Shown: in pieces, positions 1 through 10,107 of the stretch | Numbering within the stretch: position 1 is the stretch's first letter | How the letters are laid out: the number at the start of each line of letters is the position of its first letter | Assembly: GCA_037178675.1 (NCBI GenBank) | Contig: JAYMGJ010000817.1 | Location: forward strand, 1 to 29,118 | Direction of reading: 5' to 3' | DNA from: Scleroderma bovista | Lineage: Eukaryota > Basidiomycota > Agaricomycetes > Boletales > Sclerodermataceae | Length of the DNA: 29,118 nt | Notes under the pieces: model-generated | Told to the model about the DNA's origin: nothing | Database searches by the model: none | The model's input: only the letters and a program-made list of their open reading frames with translations | Program-made: the position numbers and the translations under genes

Positions 1-31
1 CTCAAGCAGAAACTTGCCTTGGGCCTCACTG

Positions 32-155
32 TTATTTGGAGGAGACTGGCCAGTCCTTTGTGAGGAAGTGGGTGGGGGTGGGGGGGAGACCTGCTGAGGA
101 GCTGCAGGGAGTGGGGGTGCCTGGGATGACACAGGCACTGTGCTGGCAGATGTGT

Positions 156-196
<41 letters not shown>

Positions 197-496
197 AGTG
201 CACTCTATCTCTGCAGCTGTGGGGGGTGGTGAGGAGCCTGTTGGGGCAGCGTTGTTGTTTGCAGCCATGGATGGCGTTGCTGGAGCAAAGTTGCTGTTGC
301 CATGTGGGGTTGATTCGGTGATTTGCTGGACAGAGATGGAGTGAAAAGGGGAGTTGAGATGGTTTGGGGATGACGAGGATGAGCATACTGCGAACGGGTG
401 GGACTGACTCAGAGGAGCAAGTGGAGGTGTGGCGCTTCCACTGGGCTGAACTTGGCCAACATTTGCATGTCTAAGTTGAGTGCACCCAGGTTGCAA
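32..496 (-). other. Doubtful reverse ORF, Ser/Thr/Pro-rich low complexity
   Basis: An open frame of 154 codons on the minus strand, rich in Ser, Pro, Thr and Ala. Its middle is a Ser-Leu run that is only the translation of a GA/CT microsatellite. Composition resembles the low-complexity tails of fungal DNA-binding proteins, including the tail of the Myb/SANT-like relic at 1982-2479, so it could be the last exon of a decayed gene entering from higher coordinates. I recognise no domain and see no convincing upstream exon. It may equally be a chance ORF. Confidence 0.2.
161..194. repeat. (GA)17 microsatellite
   Basis: An uninterrupted run of 17 GA dinucleotides. It lies inside the doubtful reverse ORF, where it reads as a Ser-Leu repeat. 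Confidence 0.97.
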
Positions 497-1981
497 GGAA
501 CAAGGGGTCGTGGTTCTGGTGGACCTTGAGACAAGAGACTTTGTGACCTGCGGAATCCCTCAACAGACAAAGCTGCACTTTACAATGCAGTAACATATAT
601 CCATTGCAAAGCTGAGTGCTCGTTGCAGTAGTCATGGCCTACTTCATCCACACCCACCCTCTCTCACATGAATATGTGTCCATTGTCGCTCGCCATTGCA
701 GTGTATCCCCAAACGTCAGATTCGTCTCGAAACTCATGGCATTTGAGGCTTGTGAACCTGGAGGATGACCGAGCAGGACAGAGATCACAGGTTGTGATGA
801 AGAGAAAAAGGGCCAGAGACTCGGGCTACCGCATGGCCATGAAAGTCTGCCAGCTATGTTCTCCTCTCAGGACATTGAGGAAGGTGCAGATGTTGGGCTC
901 ATTGTAGAACAAGATATGGAGGGCATGGATGCAGAAGGGTGTTGGTGTCATGTGCAGCATGCTGCAGACGACACCAGTCTTCCCATTGTGAGTCTTTCTG
1001 CCCCAGTCATTCTGACAGGCTACGCTCACCGTGCTCAGAATAAAAAATATGATTACTGTGCCTGTCATGAGCTGACTGGGGTCTCAATTGGGCGTGGCGA
1101 GTTAAACTGTAGCGAATTACTACAAGTGGATGTTTATGTGTCATGACATGGTTGAAGTAAGATCCCACAGGGAGGTTGCCAAATTGCCTGGGACAAGTGA
1201 GGTTTAAGCCAGTGCCAACTGGCACTTCCCAAGTATTGACACTTCAGTGAGAATTAATAGGAACAAATGAGGGAACAGGAGCATCAGGTAACTAAAACTT
1301 GTACTCTTCCTCACCCTCATCCTGGGACTATCATGTCTGTCTGACTGTTCTGTTTTGATTACACATGCAAGGAGTTTAAAGCTGGTCAAGTGGTGGCTAG
1401 CTGACTGTTGGATGTCTGGCGTGGAAGGGGGAGGCACATGATCATATCCTGCTGGTTGTTCAGGCCTGTCATTAACCCACACTGTGTGTTTCCTTGATCA
1501 CATTTCCCAGGGGTCTCAAGGTGGTTGGGCATTAGCTAGCTGACTACTAAAGGTAAGATGTAGAAATGTGCATGTCCATTGTCAGCATCCACTGAGAGAG
1601 GTACATGATCAAATGACAAATTCTATTACACTGATTGTACTTAGCAACCTGTGTGAATCAAGATGGTCAGATATAGCTTGAGTGTGTGCTTGATCAAGTT
1701 CACCTGTGGTGATGATATCTGAGCAATAGTGGCTACACTATCCTGGATTAGCTAGCATGATCCACTGGTGCATCAGAATGACATCATAGGAGGCACATTA
1801 TATACATGAAAATGGTAGTTAATACTTTGTCAAATTCTCACGAATTTCCTGATGTTGTTGTGCTGGTATGTCAGTGTTGATTATTTGTGGTGGGGTGGAA
1901 TGGTGTTGTGATGATAGCGATGGTGGCAGGGCAGCATCAGTTTGTGATAGCTGATGTTGTAATGGAAATACTTATTGGTGA
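497..1981. other. Region without a recognisable gene
   Basis: Short overlapping ORFs occur on both strands (longest about 96 codons near 856-1146 plus and 80 codons near 826-1068 minus), but none has a recognisable motif, a convincing start or consistent splice partners. From about 1240 onward the DNA is AT-rich, CpG-poor and closed in most frames. It may contain decayed coding sequence that I cannot identify. Confidence 0.5.
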
Positions 1982-3018
1982 TCAAGTGATCGCTTTGGAC
2001 ATGCCTTCCACCATCTGTGAGATTTGCTTCATTACTTCTACTCCCTCCATCTGTGCAGTAGCAGTAGCTGAGGGACCATGGATCTGCTTTTGGAATGTGT
2101 CTGAAGCTGCACTGTCCACAGTTGATCTGGCACCCAACATGGTACCAGCTTTGTGCTTCCCCTGGCTAACGCTTGTCAAGACTGACGAGGAATTTGAGCT
2201 GTGATCTGAAGGTGCAAGGAATGAGAATGGTGTGGATGGTGCAGCTGAAATATCACAAGGCGCTTGTGTGGTTGAGGGCTGGATGGCGTGAGTAGAGGCC
2301 ACCGCTTGACTGGTGGTGGCCATGGGAGTCTGATTCACTGGAGATGGAGGGGTTACTGTGCTTGGAGGTGCTGGTGTGGAGGATGCACTGCCAGGATGGA
2401 AGATATGCATACCCTTGTTTTGTGATGGCATTATCCATTCCATAACCTCAAGGGGGAGGAAGCCCTTATCTCGGAAACGCTTCACATGTTGGTGTAACTA
2501 CGTTAGAGCTAGAATGAGTGTTTTTTGCATGCAGTACAGTAGCACCATACCTTGACATAACCTTGCCAAATAGGATCTGATTTGAGCATCCCAGCTCCAT
2601 TGGTGTCACACCAGGAAAATCCAGATGCATTCTTGAGAGCCAGGACTGCCTGGTAATCATCCCTCAGCTGTAAGATTTCATCAGTAGCACCCTAGATAGC
2701 GCATAGATAAGAAATCACACTTACATTCCCCCACTTTGTATGGCAAGCACTGGCAGTCTTCTCACCACCTCGCTTCACTGTGAAGGTATCCTTCAAATGT
2801 TGAGCAGCACCAGCAAAGTGTTTCTTTGCAAAGTTTACTCCATCCCCAGCTCTGGCTATTTGTTGCTCCAAATAAAGCACCAAGGCATATTCTTCTTCAG
2901 CCTCCCACCTTGCTGCAGCCTTCCTCTGAGTCGCCTTTTCGGAAGTTATCAGATCAATGGGTTCAGGAGCTCCTTTGGATCACAGGGAGCAATTAGAGCA
3001 TCCAGAGGAGCTGGACAT
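1982..3018 (-). pseudogene. Myb/SANT-like DNA-binding protein, broken by one stop
   Basis: Three exons can be joined on the minus strand: 3018-2725, 2667-2551 and 2479-1982, with GT-AG introns of 57 and 71 nt. Exon 1 carries the helix-rich start of a Myb/SANT-like domain (RWEAEEEYALVLYLEQQ, then GDGVNFAKKHF and CHTKWGNL). Exon 2 continues LRDDYQAVLALKNASGFSW to GYVK. Exon 3 starts RFRDKGFLPLEVMEWIMP and then becomes a Ser/Thr/Pro-rich tail. Alternation of Trp residues and the KW-x-x-L-x-x-x-Y pattern are typical of this fungal and plant family, often found beside DNA transposons. The first ATG (3016-3018) is followed 12 codons later by TGA (2980-2982), so the N-terminus is interrupted unless translation starts downstream. 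Probably a DNA-binding nuclear protein relic; whether it belongs to a mobile element is inference. Confidence 0.72.
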
Positions 3019-3150
3019 GATGAGGGGCGAGGGCAAACTGGATGACAACCACCATAGCCACTGTTGCCATGTCACGTGCATAGATCATGTGACTGTTGAA
3101 TATTTGATTTCTGAATTTTGAATGAAGCATTCATGGTGTCCAAACTGACC

Positions 3151-3640
3151 CTTATATTTGATAGTCTATCTTCCAATGGAGTTTCAGAGCCTGGTCATCT
3201 TGCCACTATTATGTGTCCAGCATATAATGAATTATAATTAACATGCCAGAATGGCATCCCACTTATCACACATTATATTTGATTGTCTATCTTTGAACAG
3301 AGTTGCAGAGCCTGGTCATCTTGCTACCATGATGTTTCTAGCATATAATTGATTATAATTAACCTGCCAGAATTGGATATTGTACTGTACCTTAAGATCT
3401 GCAATTATATAACCTTATAACTGAGCTGGCAGGATGTTGCTCTTATCAGCAGCCTTAGTGTAAGATGATCAAATACAGATCAGAATGAGTCATAACATGT
3501 AATGTAGGATAGACATGATGCCTTGTTATCACCCATTATTTTTGATGGTCTGCTTCCTGACAGAGTTACAGTGCCTTGCTACAATTACTTCTCTGAACTA
3601 TCATTCATTATAATGAATATGCCAGAATGGCAACCCACTT
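3151..3640. repeat. Three diverged AT-rich repeats of about 115 bp
   Basis: Units at about 3151-3270, 3271-3376 and 3530-3640. Each begins near a TTTGATNGTCT motif, contains a GAGTTNCAG segment followed by CCTGGTCATCTTGC or a relative, then a TATAATNNATTATAATTAA-like palindromic AT block, and ends near GCCAGAATGG. The first two are adjacent; the third follows after about 150 bp. No coding potential. Origin unknown; an old satellite or duplicated element end would fit. Confidence 0.8.
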
Positions 3641-4235
3641 ACCATGTTTTATACTCTTACTGATACCTTCCCATTGTACTTACAATTCAATAGCAGCTTG
3701 CTAGCTTTTCACCAATGGTTGACCATATCTCTCATAGCTTGTCAATCACATGTCAGTATGCTTTCACCTTACTGCCTTGTACATAGTATTTATACTAACT
3801 TGGGAGGCACAACTGCTAATAAGAACAGACACATTTGAAACACCTACTAGCTGTGAGATACAAGACACAGGCTGAGTGGCATCAGGAAACCTACAAGTTA
3901 CTTAATTTGCACTTAATTCAGCTTAGTACGGCTTAGTGACATGACCAAGTCACTAAATCACACCAAGTCAACAAGTGGGGTAGTAAGTCACAGTGTTGGC
4001 TTGCATGGCTTGGTATGACTTGACAGCTTAATAGCTTGGTTTTGAGCACATGAGAATGGTAGTACATAGTAGTCATTATTGCATTGGAGATCACTGTTGT
4101 TGTTGTTGTCACTGCTGTCATGTAACAAATTTATTTGTGTAGCTAATACATACAGTGCTAAATTATGATTCTGGGGGGGGCATTGCCATTGAGGTCATTG
4201 TCATTGTCATTGCCAGGGTCCTTGTGTCACTGGTG
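3641..4235. other. AT-rich region without a recognisable gene
   Basis: CpG-poor DNA with only short ORFs. It holds a small perfect hairpin (TTAGTGAC at 3933-3940 pairing with GTCACTAA at 3949-3956), repeated AAGTCAC-like words around 3930-4020, a run of eight G at about 4174, and a CATTGTCATTG simple repeat near 4195-4215. I see no gene. Confidence 0.6.
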
Positions 4236-4600
4236 GTGTCAAGATCGGTTCTCCTCAACAATCTTACTAGAAGGTCCAGGGGTGCAGGGGACTAATGAGG
4301 AGGTAAGTCCAGACACTAGTAGGTGCTAGTTAGTGTGGAGAGTCAATTCCAGGTTATACAAATGAAGTCTGGGCACTAGGGGAGCACAGAGAGTAAGTCC
4401 AGATCATGCGGAGTAAGTCCGGACCACAGACAGGGGTTAGTCCTGAGGTGGAGATGGACATAGTGACCAGAGTTGAGCTGGAGTGCAGCTATGGGGCTGG
4501 AGATGGCCGGACTAGATCTGGAGTTGTGTCTATGCCTAAGGAGAGCTCAGGCAGGCCAGGGTTAGACTGGAGTTGCAACTGGGAAAAGTATGGATATGAC
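4236..4600. mobile_element. Short non-autonomous element, GTCCGGA/CCAGAGTT-rich family, copy 1
   Basis: This 365-bp stretch shares its ends with the better-defined insertion at 23887-24518: it starts GTGTCAAGATCGGTTCT (the other starts CTGTCAAGTCCGGTTCT) and ends TATGGATATGAC (the other ends CATGGTCATAAC). Internally it has many AAGTCCAGAC, AAGTCCGGACC and ACCAGAGTTG words, as the other does. It abuts the Tnp2 fragment at 4601, exactly where that protein match stops. Unlike the other copy it has no matching flanking duplication (TGGTG left, AAGAG right), so it was probably rearranged after insertion. No coding capacity. Confidence 0.6.
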
Positions 4601-4912
4601 AAGAGCAGGTAGATCGCACACGAGGGGTATAATTGCATAGCACACCATACATCTGAACTCATGGACTGCCATCTGTGTAAAATGAAACCCACATTCCCAA
4701 CCACAGAGCAAGTCATTGACGAGAGGTTGGAGTATATGATTGAGATGATGCAAAGACAGCTTCATTGGTCCAGGTATAATGCCAGCAATGTAGATGTTTT
4801 CGATGCAGTAGTGCAGGTGCAGTGGTAGGTAACAGCATACCATGTAGATGACTCCAACAGATGCATGTGATCCATTTTTCTTGGTACCCCATGGTGAAAA
4901 CCAATCAATGAA
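4601..4912 (-). pseudogene. Tnp2-type transposase, central fragment
   Basis: Minus-strand reading gives FIDWFSP, then SVGVIYMVCCYLPLHLHY, ENIYIAGIIPGP, LHHLNHILQPLVNDLL and IIPLVCDLPAL. This is the central core of fungal Tnp2-family transposases (Asp in the DWFSP segment, GIIPGP motif, CDLPA motif). The match ends abruptly at 4601 against a short repeat element, so the Cys-rich region and C-terminus are missing. At the other end it stops at the ATGAA duplication, and the N-terminal half of what is evidently the same gene resumes at 15783 on the same strand. Confidence 0.85.
4908..4912. repeat. Target-site duplication ATGAA, left copy
   Basis: ATGAA occurs directly before the CATCAGC terminus at 4913 and again at 15779-15783 directly after the element. 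Counting one copy restores an uninterrupted transposase frame across the junction (Ser-Leu-Phe-Ile-Asp-Trp). Confidence 0.85.
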
Positions 4913-5372
4913 CATCAGCAAACCAGCCCTTCCCTATACAGTGCCACACAGACTTGTACAGAGTCACAGAGCCCACAGAAAGGTTCCCACTAATACAGAG
5001 CTTCACAGAGTGCACAGAGTCTGTACTGCTCTGTACAGACCTATACAAACACCTCCCATTTGTACAGGTCTAGTGTTTCCGGGACTAGCACAAGGGCTAT
5101 ACACTAGGATTGACAATAATGCCATTACCATACTCTTTCAAACTCTTATAGCACTCCAAATACTAGCATATAAAGCAACAAATATATTAGCAATTACTAA
5201 CTACTACATACATGGTGTAGTTAGAGACACTACATAATATAATCCTAATCACAACTACCCACTCAAAGCAATTAACCTATATGAAAGTTGAGTTAGTGAC
5301 AAGCTAGATCAAGTGAGACAAACTACTTACAGAGTTGAAAGTGATTGTCAATTTCCGGCAGGCTAATAGCCT
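4913..5372. other. Left subterminal region of host element, TGTACAG cluster
   Basis: Words such as CTTGTACAGAGTC, CTGTACTGCTCTGTACAG and TTGTACAGGTC are packed into 4940-5070, in both orientations because CTGTACAG is palindromic. The right end (15680-15740) and, in GGACAG form, the second copy (25830-25960) have equivalent clusters. The rest (5080-5372) is AT-rich and aligns loosely with 25980-26280. Subterminal short repeats of this sort usually serve as transposase binding sites; that role is inferred. Confidence 0.65.
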
Positions 5373-5775
5373 CTAGTGGTGTTTGACCATAGTCAAATAA
5401 CCTATAAGTACCATTATTAGACAAGGTAACATGTAAAACTTACCTTTAGTTCCGGCACTAACATTTGTTGTGTAGTCAAATAACCTATTAGTACCATTGT
5501 TAGATAAGTTAATATGTAGTGGTAGTGGTAAACTTACCATTAGCTCCGGCACTAACTTTTGTTGTGTAGTGAAATAACCTATTAGTAGCATTGTCAGACA
5601 AGTTAATATGTTGTGGTAGTAGGAAACTTACCATTAGCTCCGGCACTAACCTTTGTTGTGTTGACCCCACTCCTACATAGTAGGAAAAGGCATCTGTTTG
5701 GTCAAGTTTGCCACGTTGCGCAAGAGGCGTGACAAACAGTGTCCACAATATCGCGTTTTTGGCATTTTTGGGCAC
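5373..5775 (-). repeat. Array of 41-nt exon-like units with conserved splice signals (host element copy 1)
   Basis: On the minus strand, an opening segment (about 5775-5630) is followed by repeated units 5578-5538 and 5484-5444, each 41 nt, starting GTTATTTNACTACACAAC and ending before GGTAAGTTT. The spacers are 40-60 nt, begin GTAAGTTT, contain CTAACAAT or a close variant, and end NNATAG, a full set of intron signals. A last segment from about 5401 is open and contains CCGGAAATTGACAATCAC. The array is conserved in the other copy (26280-26690). Because 41 is not a multiple of three, the units do not keep one reading frame, so this may be a decayed gene, a noncoding transcript or simple tandem duplication. 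Confidence 0.65.
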
Positions 5776-5814
5776 TTAGTCAAATTTCAGACACACAGTG
5801 GCAGTACCAACTAC

Positions 5815-5979
5815 CAAGTGGTACTACACTTTTGCTACACACAATTATACTACACATTTTTGGTAATCAGCACTACATCACAAACACTACACAACACTTC
5901 CTAGTTGACACTACACATTTTGGTAATCAGCACTACAACACAAACACTACACAACTACTCCGCATTTTTGGTAATCAAC
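5815..5979. repeat. TGGTAATCA...ACTACACAAC tandem repeats, left block
   Basis: About three units of roughly 60 bp built from CATTTTTGGTAATCA, CACTACAACACAAACACTAC and ACAACACTTCCTAGTTGAC-like words. The same repeat continues at 14434-14700, after the inserted element, and recurs in the second copy (26760-26880, and inverted at 27475-27660). The break at 5979/14434 lies inside one unit and defines the insertion site of the inner element. Confidence 0.9.
5973..5979. repeat. Target-site duplication AATCAAC, left copy
   Basis: AATCAAC directly precedes the terminal repeat at 5980 and directly follows the other terminal repeat at 14434-14440. Collapsing them regenerates the host repeat word GGTAATCAACACTACAAC. 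Confidence 0.85.
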
Positions 5980-6011
5980 CCCAGTGAAAACTGGACCTTA
6001 CCTGGTGTGAC
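5980..6011. repeat. Terminal inverted repeat, left
   Basis: 32 bp beginning CCCAGTGAAAACTGG and ending CCTGGTGTGAC, identical to the reverse complement of 14402-14433. The match breaks at the 33rd base (C here, A in the other). Confidence 0.95.
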
Positions 6012-6252
6012 CACGTGTGATGAGATATGAAATTGATATGAAAAATATGAGGAGGTGTGAGATGAATATGACACCTTCCTTTTTTGGGTACTGCGCCCTG
6101 CGATACGTCTGTCGACTGCATCGTTTACACAGCTGCACCCAGCACAGCGCATCGCATCCACGCACGTACGTACTGGTGAGCAAACACATGCACACGCACT
6201 CGCACTCCACATCTCCCCTCTGCCCTTACTCACACCATTGCAGCTTTCCTCC
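6012..6252. promoter_or_regulatory. Left subterminal region and presumed transposase promoter
   Basis: 240 bp between the left terminal repeat and the first ATG. The first 70 bp have repeated GATATGA, AATATGA and GTGTGA words that echo the right end; the rest is CA-rich with pyrimidine stretches just upstream of the ATG. No TATA box stands out. Promoter function is inferred from position. Confidence 0.5.
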
Positions 6253-9200
6253 ATGATGGCTGAGTCCTCTATGGCTTCAAGTGCATGCAGAGGCGAGTAC
6301 GCCTGCCCCTGCAACAAATGTAGCTTCAGACAGCCTCGGAAAGTCTCCAAAGCAACGTGGTATCGCCATGCCAAAGCTACCTCCAAGCAAGCCAAACCTG
6401 GAGCAGGGAACCATTCCGTCAAGACCAAGGCGGACATCATGCGAGCCATGATCAAAAGGCGGCTAGAAATGGTCGAAGACGCTCGTCATCACATTGGTTG
6501 TCACAAGCGTGCTCGTCTCCAGAACATAGTAAGTCGTCTTCATCTTACGGAGTTTCAGTTGTTGACTTGATCTCCAATGTAGGAACTGCCACGCACGCCT
6601 GGTCTTCCCGACCAACAGCCCGATGCACCTTCCAATGAGGTATGCTACCTGATTTGATTATTTTCTCTTGGCAATATTGAGATATAGTACTAGGAATTAC
6701 TGCACGCGCCTGAACTTTTTGAACAACTACCTGATCCACCTTACAAGGTATGCCATCGCAGATTTTCCTTGAACTAATGTTGATATCCAATGTAGCAGCC
6801 TCCATATGATCATGCCCACCAACACCCGGATCCATCTAATAATGAGGTATTTGTCCAATTCACTTGTATCCTTTCACCGATACTGATGACCAACATAGGA
6901 ATGGGCACGCTCACCTGATCGTTGGTCCCCGATACCTCCGGATGACGAGCCCGATGAGGTATGTCACCTAATTCAGTAATATTCTCTTACCAACACTGAC
7001 ATCTACTGTAGGGACCGCCGCTGCCACCACCTGACCATCAATCTCCAATACCTCCAGAAGATGATGCTAATGAGGTATGTTATGCATATCAGACATCCGA
7101 TGAAGGAACCATTGTGTGCGCCTGATCGCCAGTCTCTCGCCCCTCAAGAAGAGCGCCCACCCGAGGTATGTTGCCCATGCCAGGTGTTTTCTGTTCGTAT
7201 TGACACACAGCAAAGGAACCATTGCGTGCGCCTGATCACCAGTCTCCTGCACCTCAGGAAGAACGTCTGCCTGAGGTATGTCGTCGATTTCTGTTGATTT
7301 CTGTTGGTATTGACATGCGATGAAGGAACCATTGCACACACCTTCCCCAATACCTCCAGGGCAGCGCATCACCATAGAGTATCAACGCAGGCAACGTCCT
7401 GTTGTTGACATCGCAGCTCTGGCAGAAACTGCCCTCCTTCCATCGATGCGCAAGACCATGGACTTTATACTGGCCCTCAAGACTGCCTTGCTGGATGATC
7501 CAGTCGCTAAGCTCACTCAAGATGCTCTCGAGAGACTATGAGATCCTCCTACTCACATTGTTCCCATCGAAGAGCCGGGCACTCGCTTCTCCATATTGAC
7601 ATATCTGGCTCTCGAGAATAGTTCTCAGGCTGCCTACAATTGTGTCTGCAGTGCAGCAAGGAAGGAATTTTCCAATTCCTGTGGTATTGACACCCTTCTA
7701 AGCTTTCATAATGTTGAAAAAATCATCGCTTCATACACTGGCGTTGTATCCATCAAACACGATATGTGTCGCAATAGCTGCATCGCATACACAGGTCCAT
7801 TTTCCCATCTTGAAACATGTCCGACTTGTGGTACATCCCACTGGCAGGAGCAAAAACTTCAAGGAACTCACAGGCGGTCCAAGACTCCTGCCCAGACCTT
7901 TACAACCATTCCTATTGGCCCACAGCTTCAAGCTCTGTACCGGAACAACAACAGCACAGGTGATATGGACTACTTGCGACGACGGACTGAGAAGGTCCTC
8001 CACCAAATATGAGAGACAGGAAGTATCCCTGTCATTGACGATTTAGCAATGGGTTGGGACTATCTTGGCGCCATTCTGGATGGTGATATCAAGCCCCATG
8101 ACATCGTGCTCATGGTTTCTCTTGATGGAGTGCAGCTATACGATAGCAAAGAGTCAGACTGCTGGATCTACATCTGGATCATCGTCAATTTACCCCCAGA
8201 CAAACGCTATTGCAAGCTTCATGTTCGCCCAGGGGGATTTATCCCTGGCCCCAACAAACCCAAGAATGTCGACTCTTTTCTCTTTTCTCTTTCCAGGTAT
8301 CCATCATCTCGCCGCCCTTCAAGCCGAGGGTCTCCAAATCTGGAACGCTCGGACAGACTCATGGTACATCTCCGACCTCTATCTGTTATTCACTACCGCA
8401 GATGGCCCAGGCCTTGTTTATTGGAATGGAATGGTGGGCCACAGTGGGAAGAATGGCTGTTGCATGTATTGTGGAGTCCTCAGCAGACGAAAAACGAGAG
8501 GTAAACACTACTATCCAGCTCTACTCAAGCCTCGCAACCGCTGTACCCAAGGTAGTGATCACCCGGACATTGATGTCTTTAAGCTCCCACCTGGTGGATG
8601 TGCCAATTATGCTGACCATCTCTCGATCATTGTTTCTGTGCCAAACCAGACGCAGTGGGACAAGCAGAAGACCAAAACTGGTCTAACCAAGCCCCCTCTC
8701 ATTCTCGCCCTCTCACCCTCTTGATCCCTTGGTGTCCCTTTGTGCATGACAACAGATATCATGCACCTTGCTGGTAATATCAGCGACCTTCTCATCTCTC
8801 TCTGGCGTGGTACCATTGATCATGCTGTAGATGATGACCCAGCAGACTGGCTATGGGCTGTACTGTCGAATGAAGACATCTGGCATGCCCATGGTGATGC
8901 AGTCGAGCGCGCTGGCCATTTCCTACCCAGCTCATATGATCGCAAGCCTCGCAACATCGCTGAGAAGATCAATACCCAGTACAAGACCTGGGAATTCCAA
9001 CTCTATATCTTCGGCCTTGCTCCCATCCTACTCTATAATGTGCTGCCCACAGAGTACTGGGCTAACTATTGCAAATTAGTGTGTGGATTTCAGATCATGT
9101 GCCAAAGCGCATTGTCAAAGGAGGAGCTTCTCGATGCCCATGCACTGCTGTGCAGCTGGGAACACGAATTTGAGCTAATTTATTACAGGCTACAGGAATC

Positions 9201-10107
9201 GCGCATCCATTTCATCCGGCCATGCGTGCACCAAGTCGTTCATCTCGTCTCAGAGGCCATATTTAAAGGTCCTCCCATCTGCCCAGTGGACGATGGAGCG
9301 TACAATCAGTAACCTTGGTGAGCAAATACGACAACCTTCCAAACCCTTCACAAACTTGTCTCATGAGGGTGTTTGGCGATGTCAAGTCAACTCCCTCCTC
9401 AACATTATGCCCGAACTCGACGACTCAAACCCTGGACTTCCATATGGCTCTGTCGATCTTGGCGACAGATATGTTTTACTTCGGAAACATGCCAAGCATC
9501 CGATCATTCCTCGAGGTGATGAAGCTACAGCCATTCTGGAGTTTCTTGGCCCTGAATACGCCTTGCCACACATCACAAAATGGGCTCAGTTGCGACTACC
9601 GAATGGTCAAATCGCTCGCTCGGCCTGGAGAGAGAAGCTTCGCCTTCCAGAACAGCTTCGTGTCTCATGCAATGTCAAGGTATGTCCATCTCCTTACTGA
9701 GTTGTATTGCCGCACTAACAAGTATCTCGTAGTTTTTTTTTCGGGGTACTACACAATGCGGAGAAGTTCAGTATTTCACTAGGCTTGCTATTGGTGATGA
9801 TGAACATGCCGAGTTCGTCAATGTTGTTGTTGTCCGGATGTATTCTACACCTGATGCTGAGTTGCTCCAGCTCTCGCATCAGGTGGTATTGGCCTCACGA
9901 CTAACAGACACAATCTCAATAATTTGCATTGAGCTGATTGTTGGTGTCGTTGCAATGATCCCACGTCAAATGGTACTACCGTCGGGCATGGAACAAGAAG
10001 TCTATTGTCTGATGGAACGACCAGGGTATGATATATCAAACTGGGGTGTACCGTACAGCATGTATCGTGAAGGGGATGATGATGATGGGGGCGATGATGT
10101 TGAGTAG
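6253..10107 (+). pseudogene. Tnp2-like (CACTA) transposase, 10 exons, five lesions
   Basis: Exons: 6253-6528, 6583-6639, 6694-6747, 6796-6846, 6899-6958, 7012-7074, 7106-7165, 7216-7275, 7326-9679 and 9733-10107; about 1,137 codons. The N-terminus has a Cys-rich module (CPCNKC, then WYRHAK). Residues 93-240 are Pro/Glu-rich and come from repeated micro-exons. The core has HDMCRNSC, YTGPFSHLETCPTC, IPIGPQLQALY, SLDGVQLYDS (candidate catalytic Asp), GGFIPGPNKPKNVDSFLF, TADGPGL, DIMHLAGN (DxxHxxxN) and WTMERTISNLGEQIRQPS. The C-terminus has RLPNGQIARSAWRE, GEVQYFTRLAIGDDE and an Asp/Gly tail. Lesions: TGA at 7539-7541, 8010-8012 and 8722-8724, each where relatives seem to have Arg; a 7-bp tandem duplication of TTTTCTC at 8276-8289; and a frameshift near 9281-9288 before WTMER. 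Intron 6 is only 31 nt. The protein would cut and join the element ends in the nucleus; this copy should be inactive. Confidence 0.9.
6583..7325 (+). repeat. Tandem micro-exon/intron array inside the transposase gene
   Basis: Seven short exons of 51-63 nt (all multiples of three, all phase 0) alternate with short introns. Most begin GAA (Glu) and end GAG before GTATG. The last three starts, 7106, 7216 and 7326, are exactly 110 bp apart, and exons 7 and 8 are near-identical (EPLCAPDRQSLAPQEERPPE and EPLRAPDHQSPAPQEERLPE). Introns 7 and 8 share TATTGACA before their acceptors. The array encodes a flexible acidic Pro-rich linker. It looks like repeated duplication of one exon-plus-intron unit. 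Confidence 0.9.

Noticed and set aside
4236..4600. Insertion into the Tnp2 gene with the C-terminal half on the far side
   Set aside because: No Tnp2 match is visible below 4236 and the flanks TGGTG and AAGAG do not match, so a simple insertion is not supported.
4562..4921. The 119-codon ORF as a complete small protein
   Set aside because: It is the middle of a Tnp2 transposase; its ends run into a repeat element on one side and the ATGAA junction on the other.
8276..8289. A small intron explaining the frame change after GPNKPKNVDSF
   Set aside because: The extra sequence is exactly one more TTTTCTC; an intron of 7 nt is impossible, so it is a duplication.
7539..8724. TGA read as a sense or recoded codon because three in-frame TGAs occur
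   Set aside because: No recoding signal is visible, the same gene also has two frameshifts, and all sites fit CGA-to-TGA change. Pseudogenisation is simpler.
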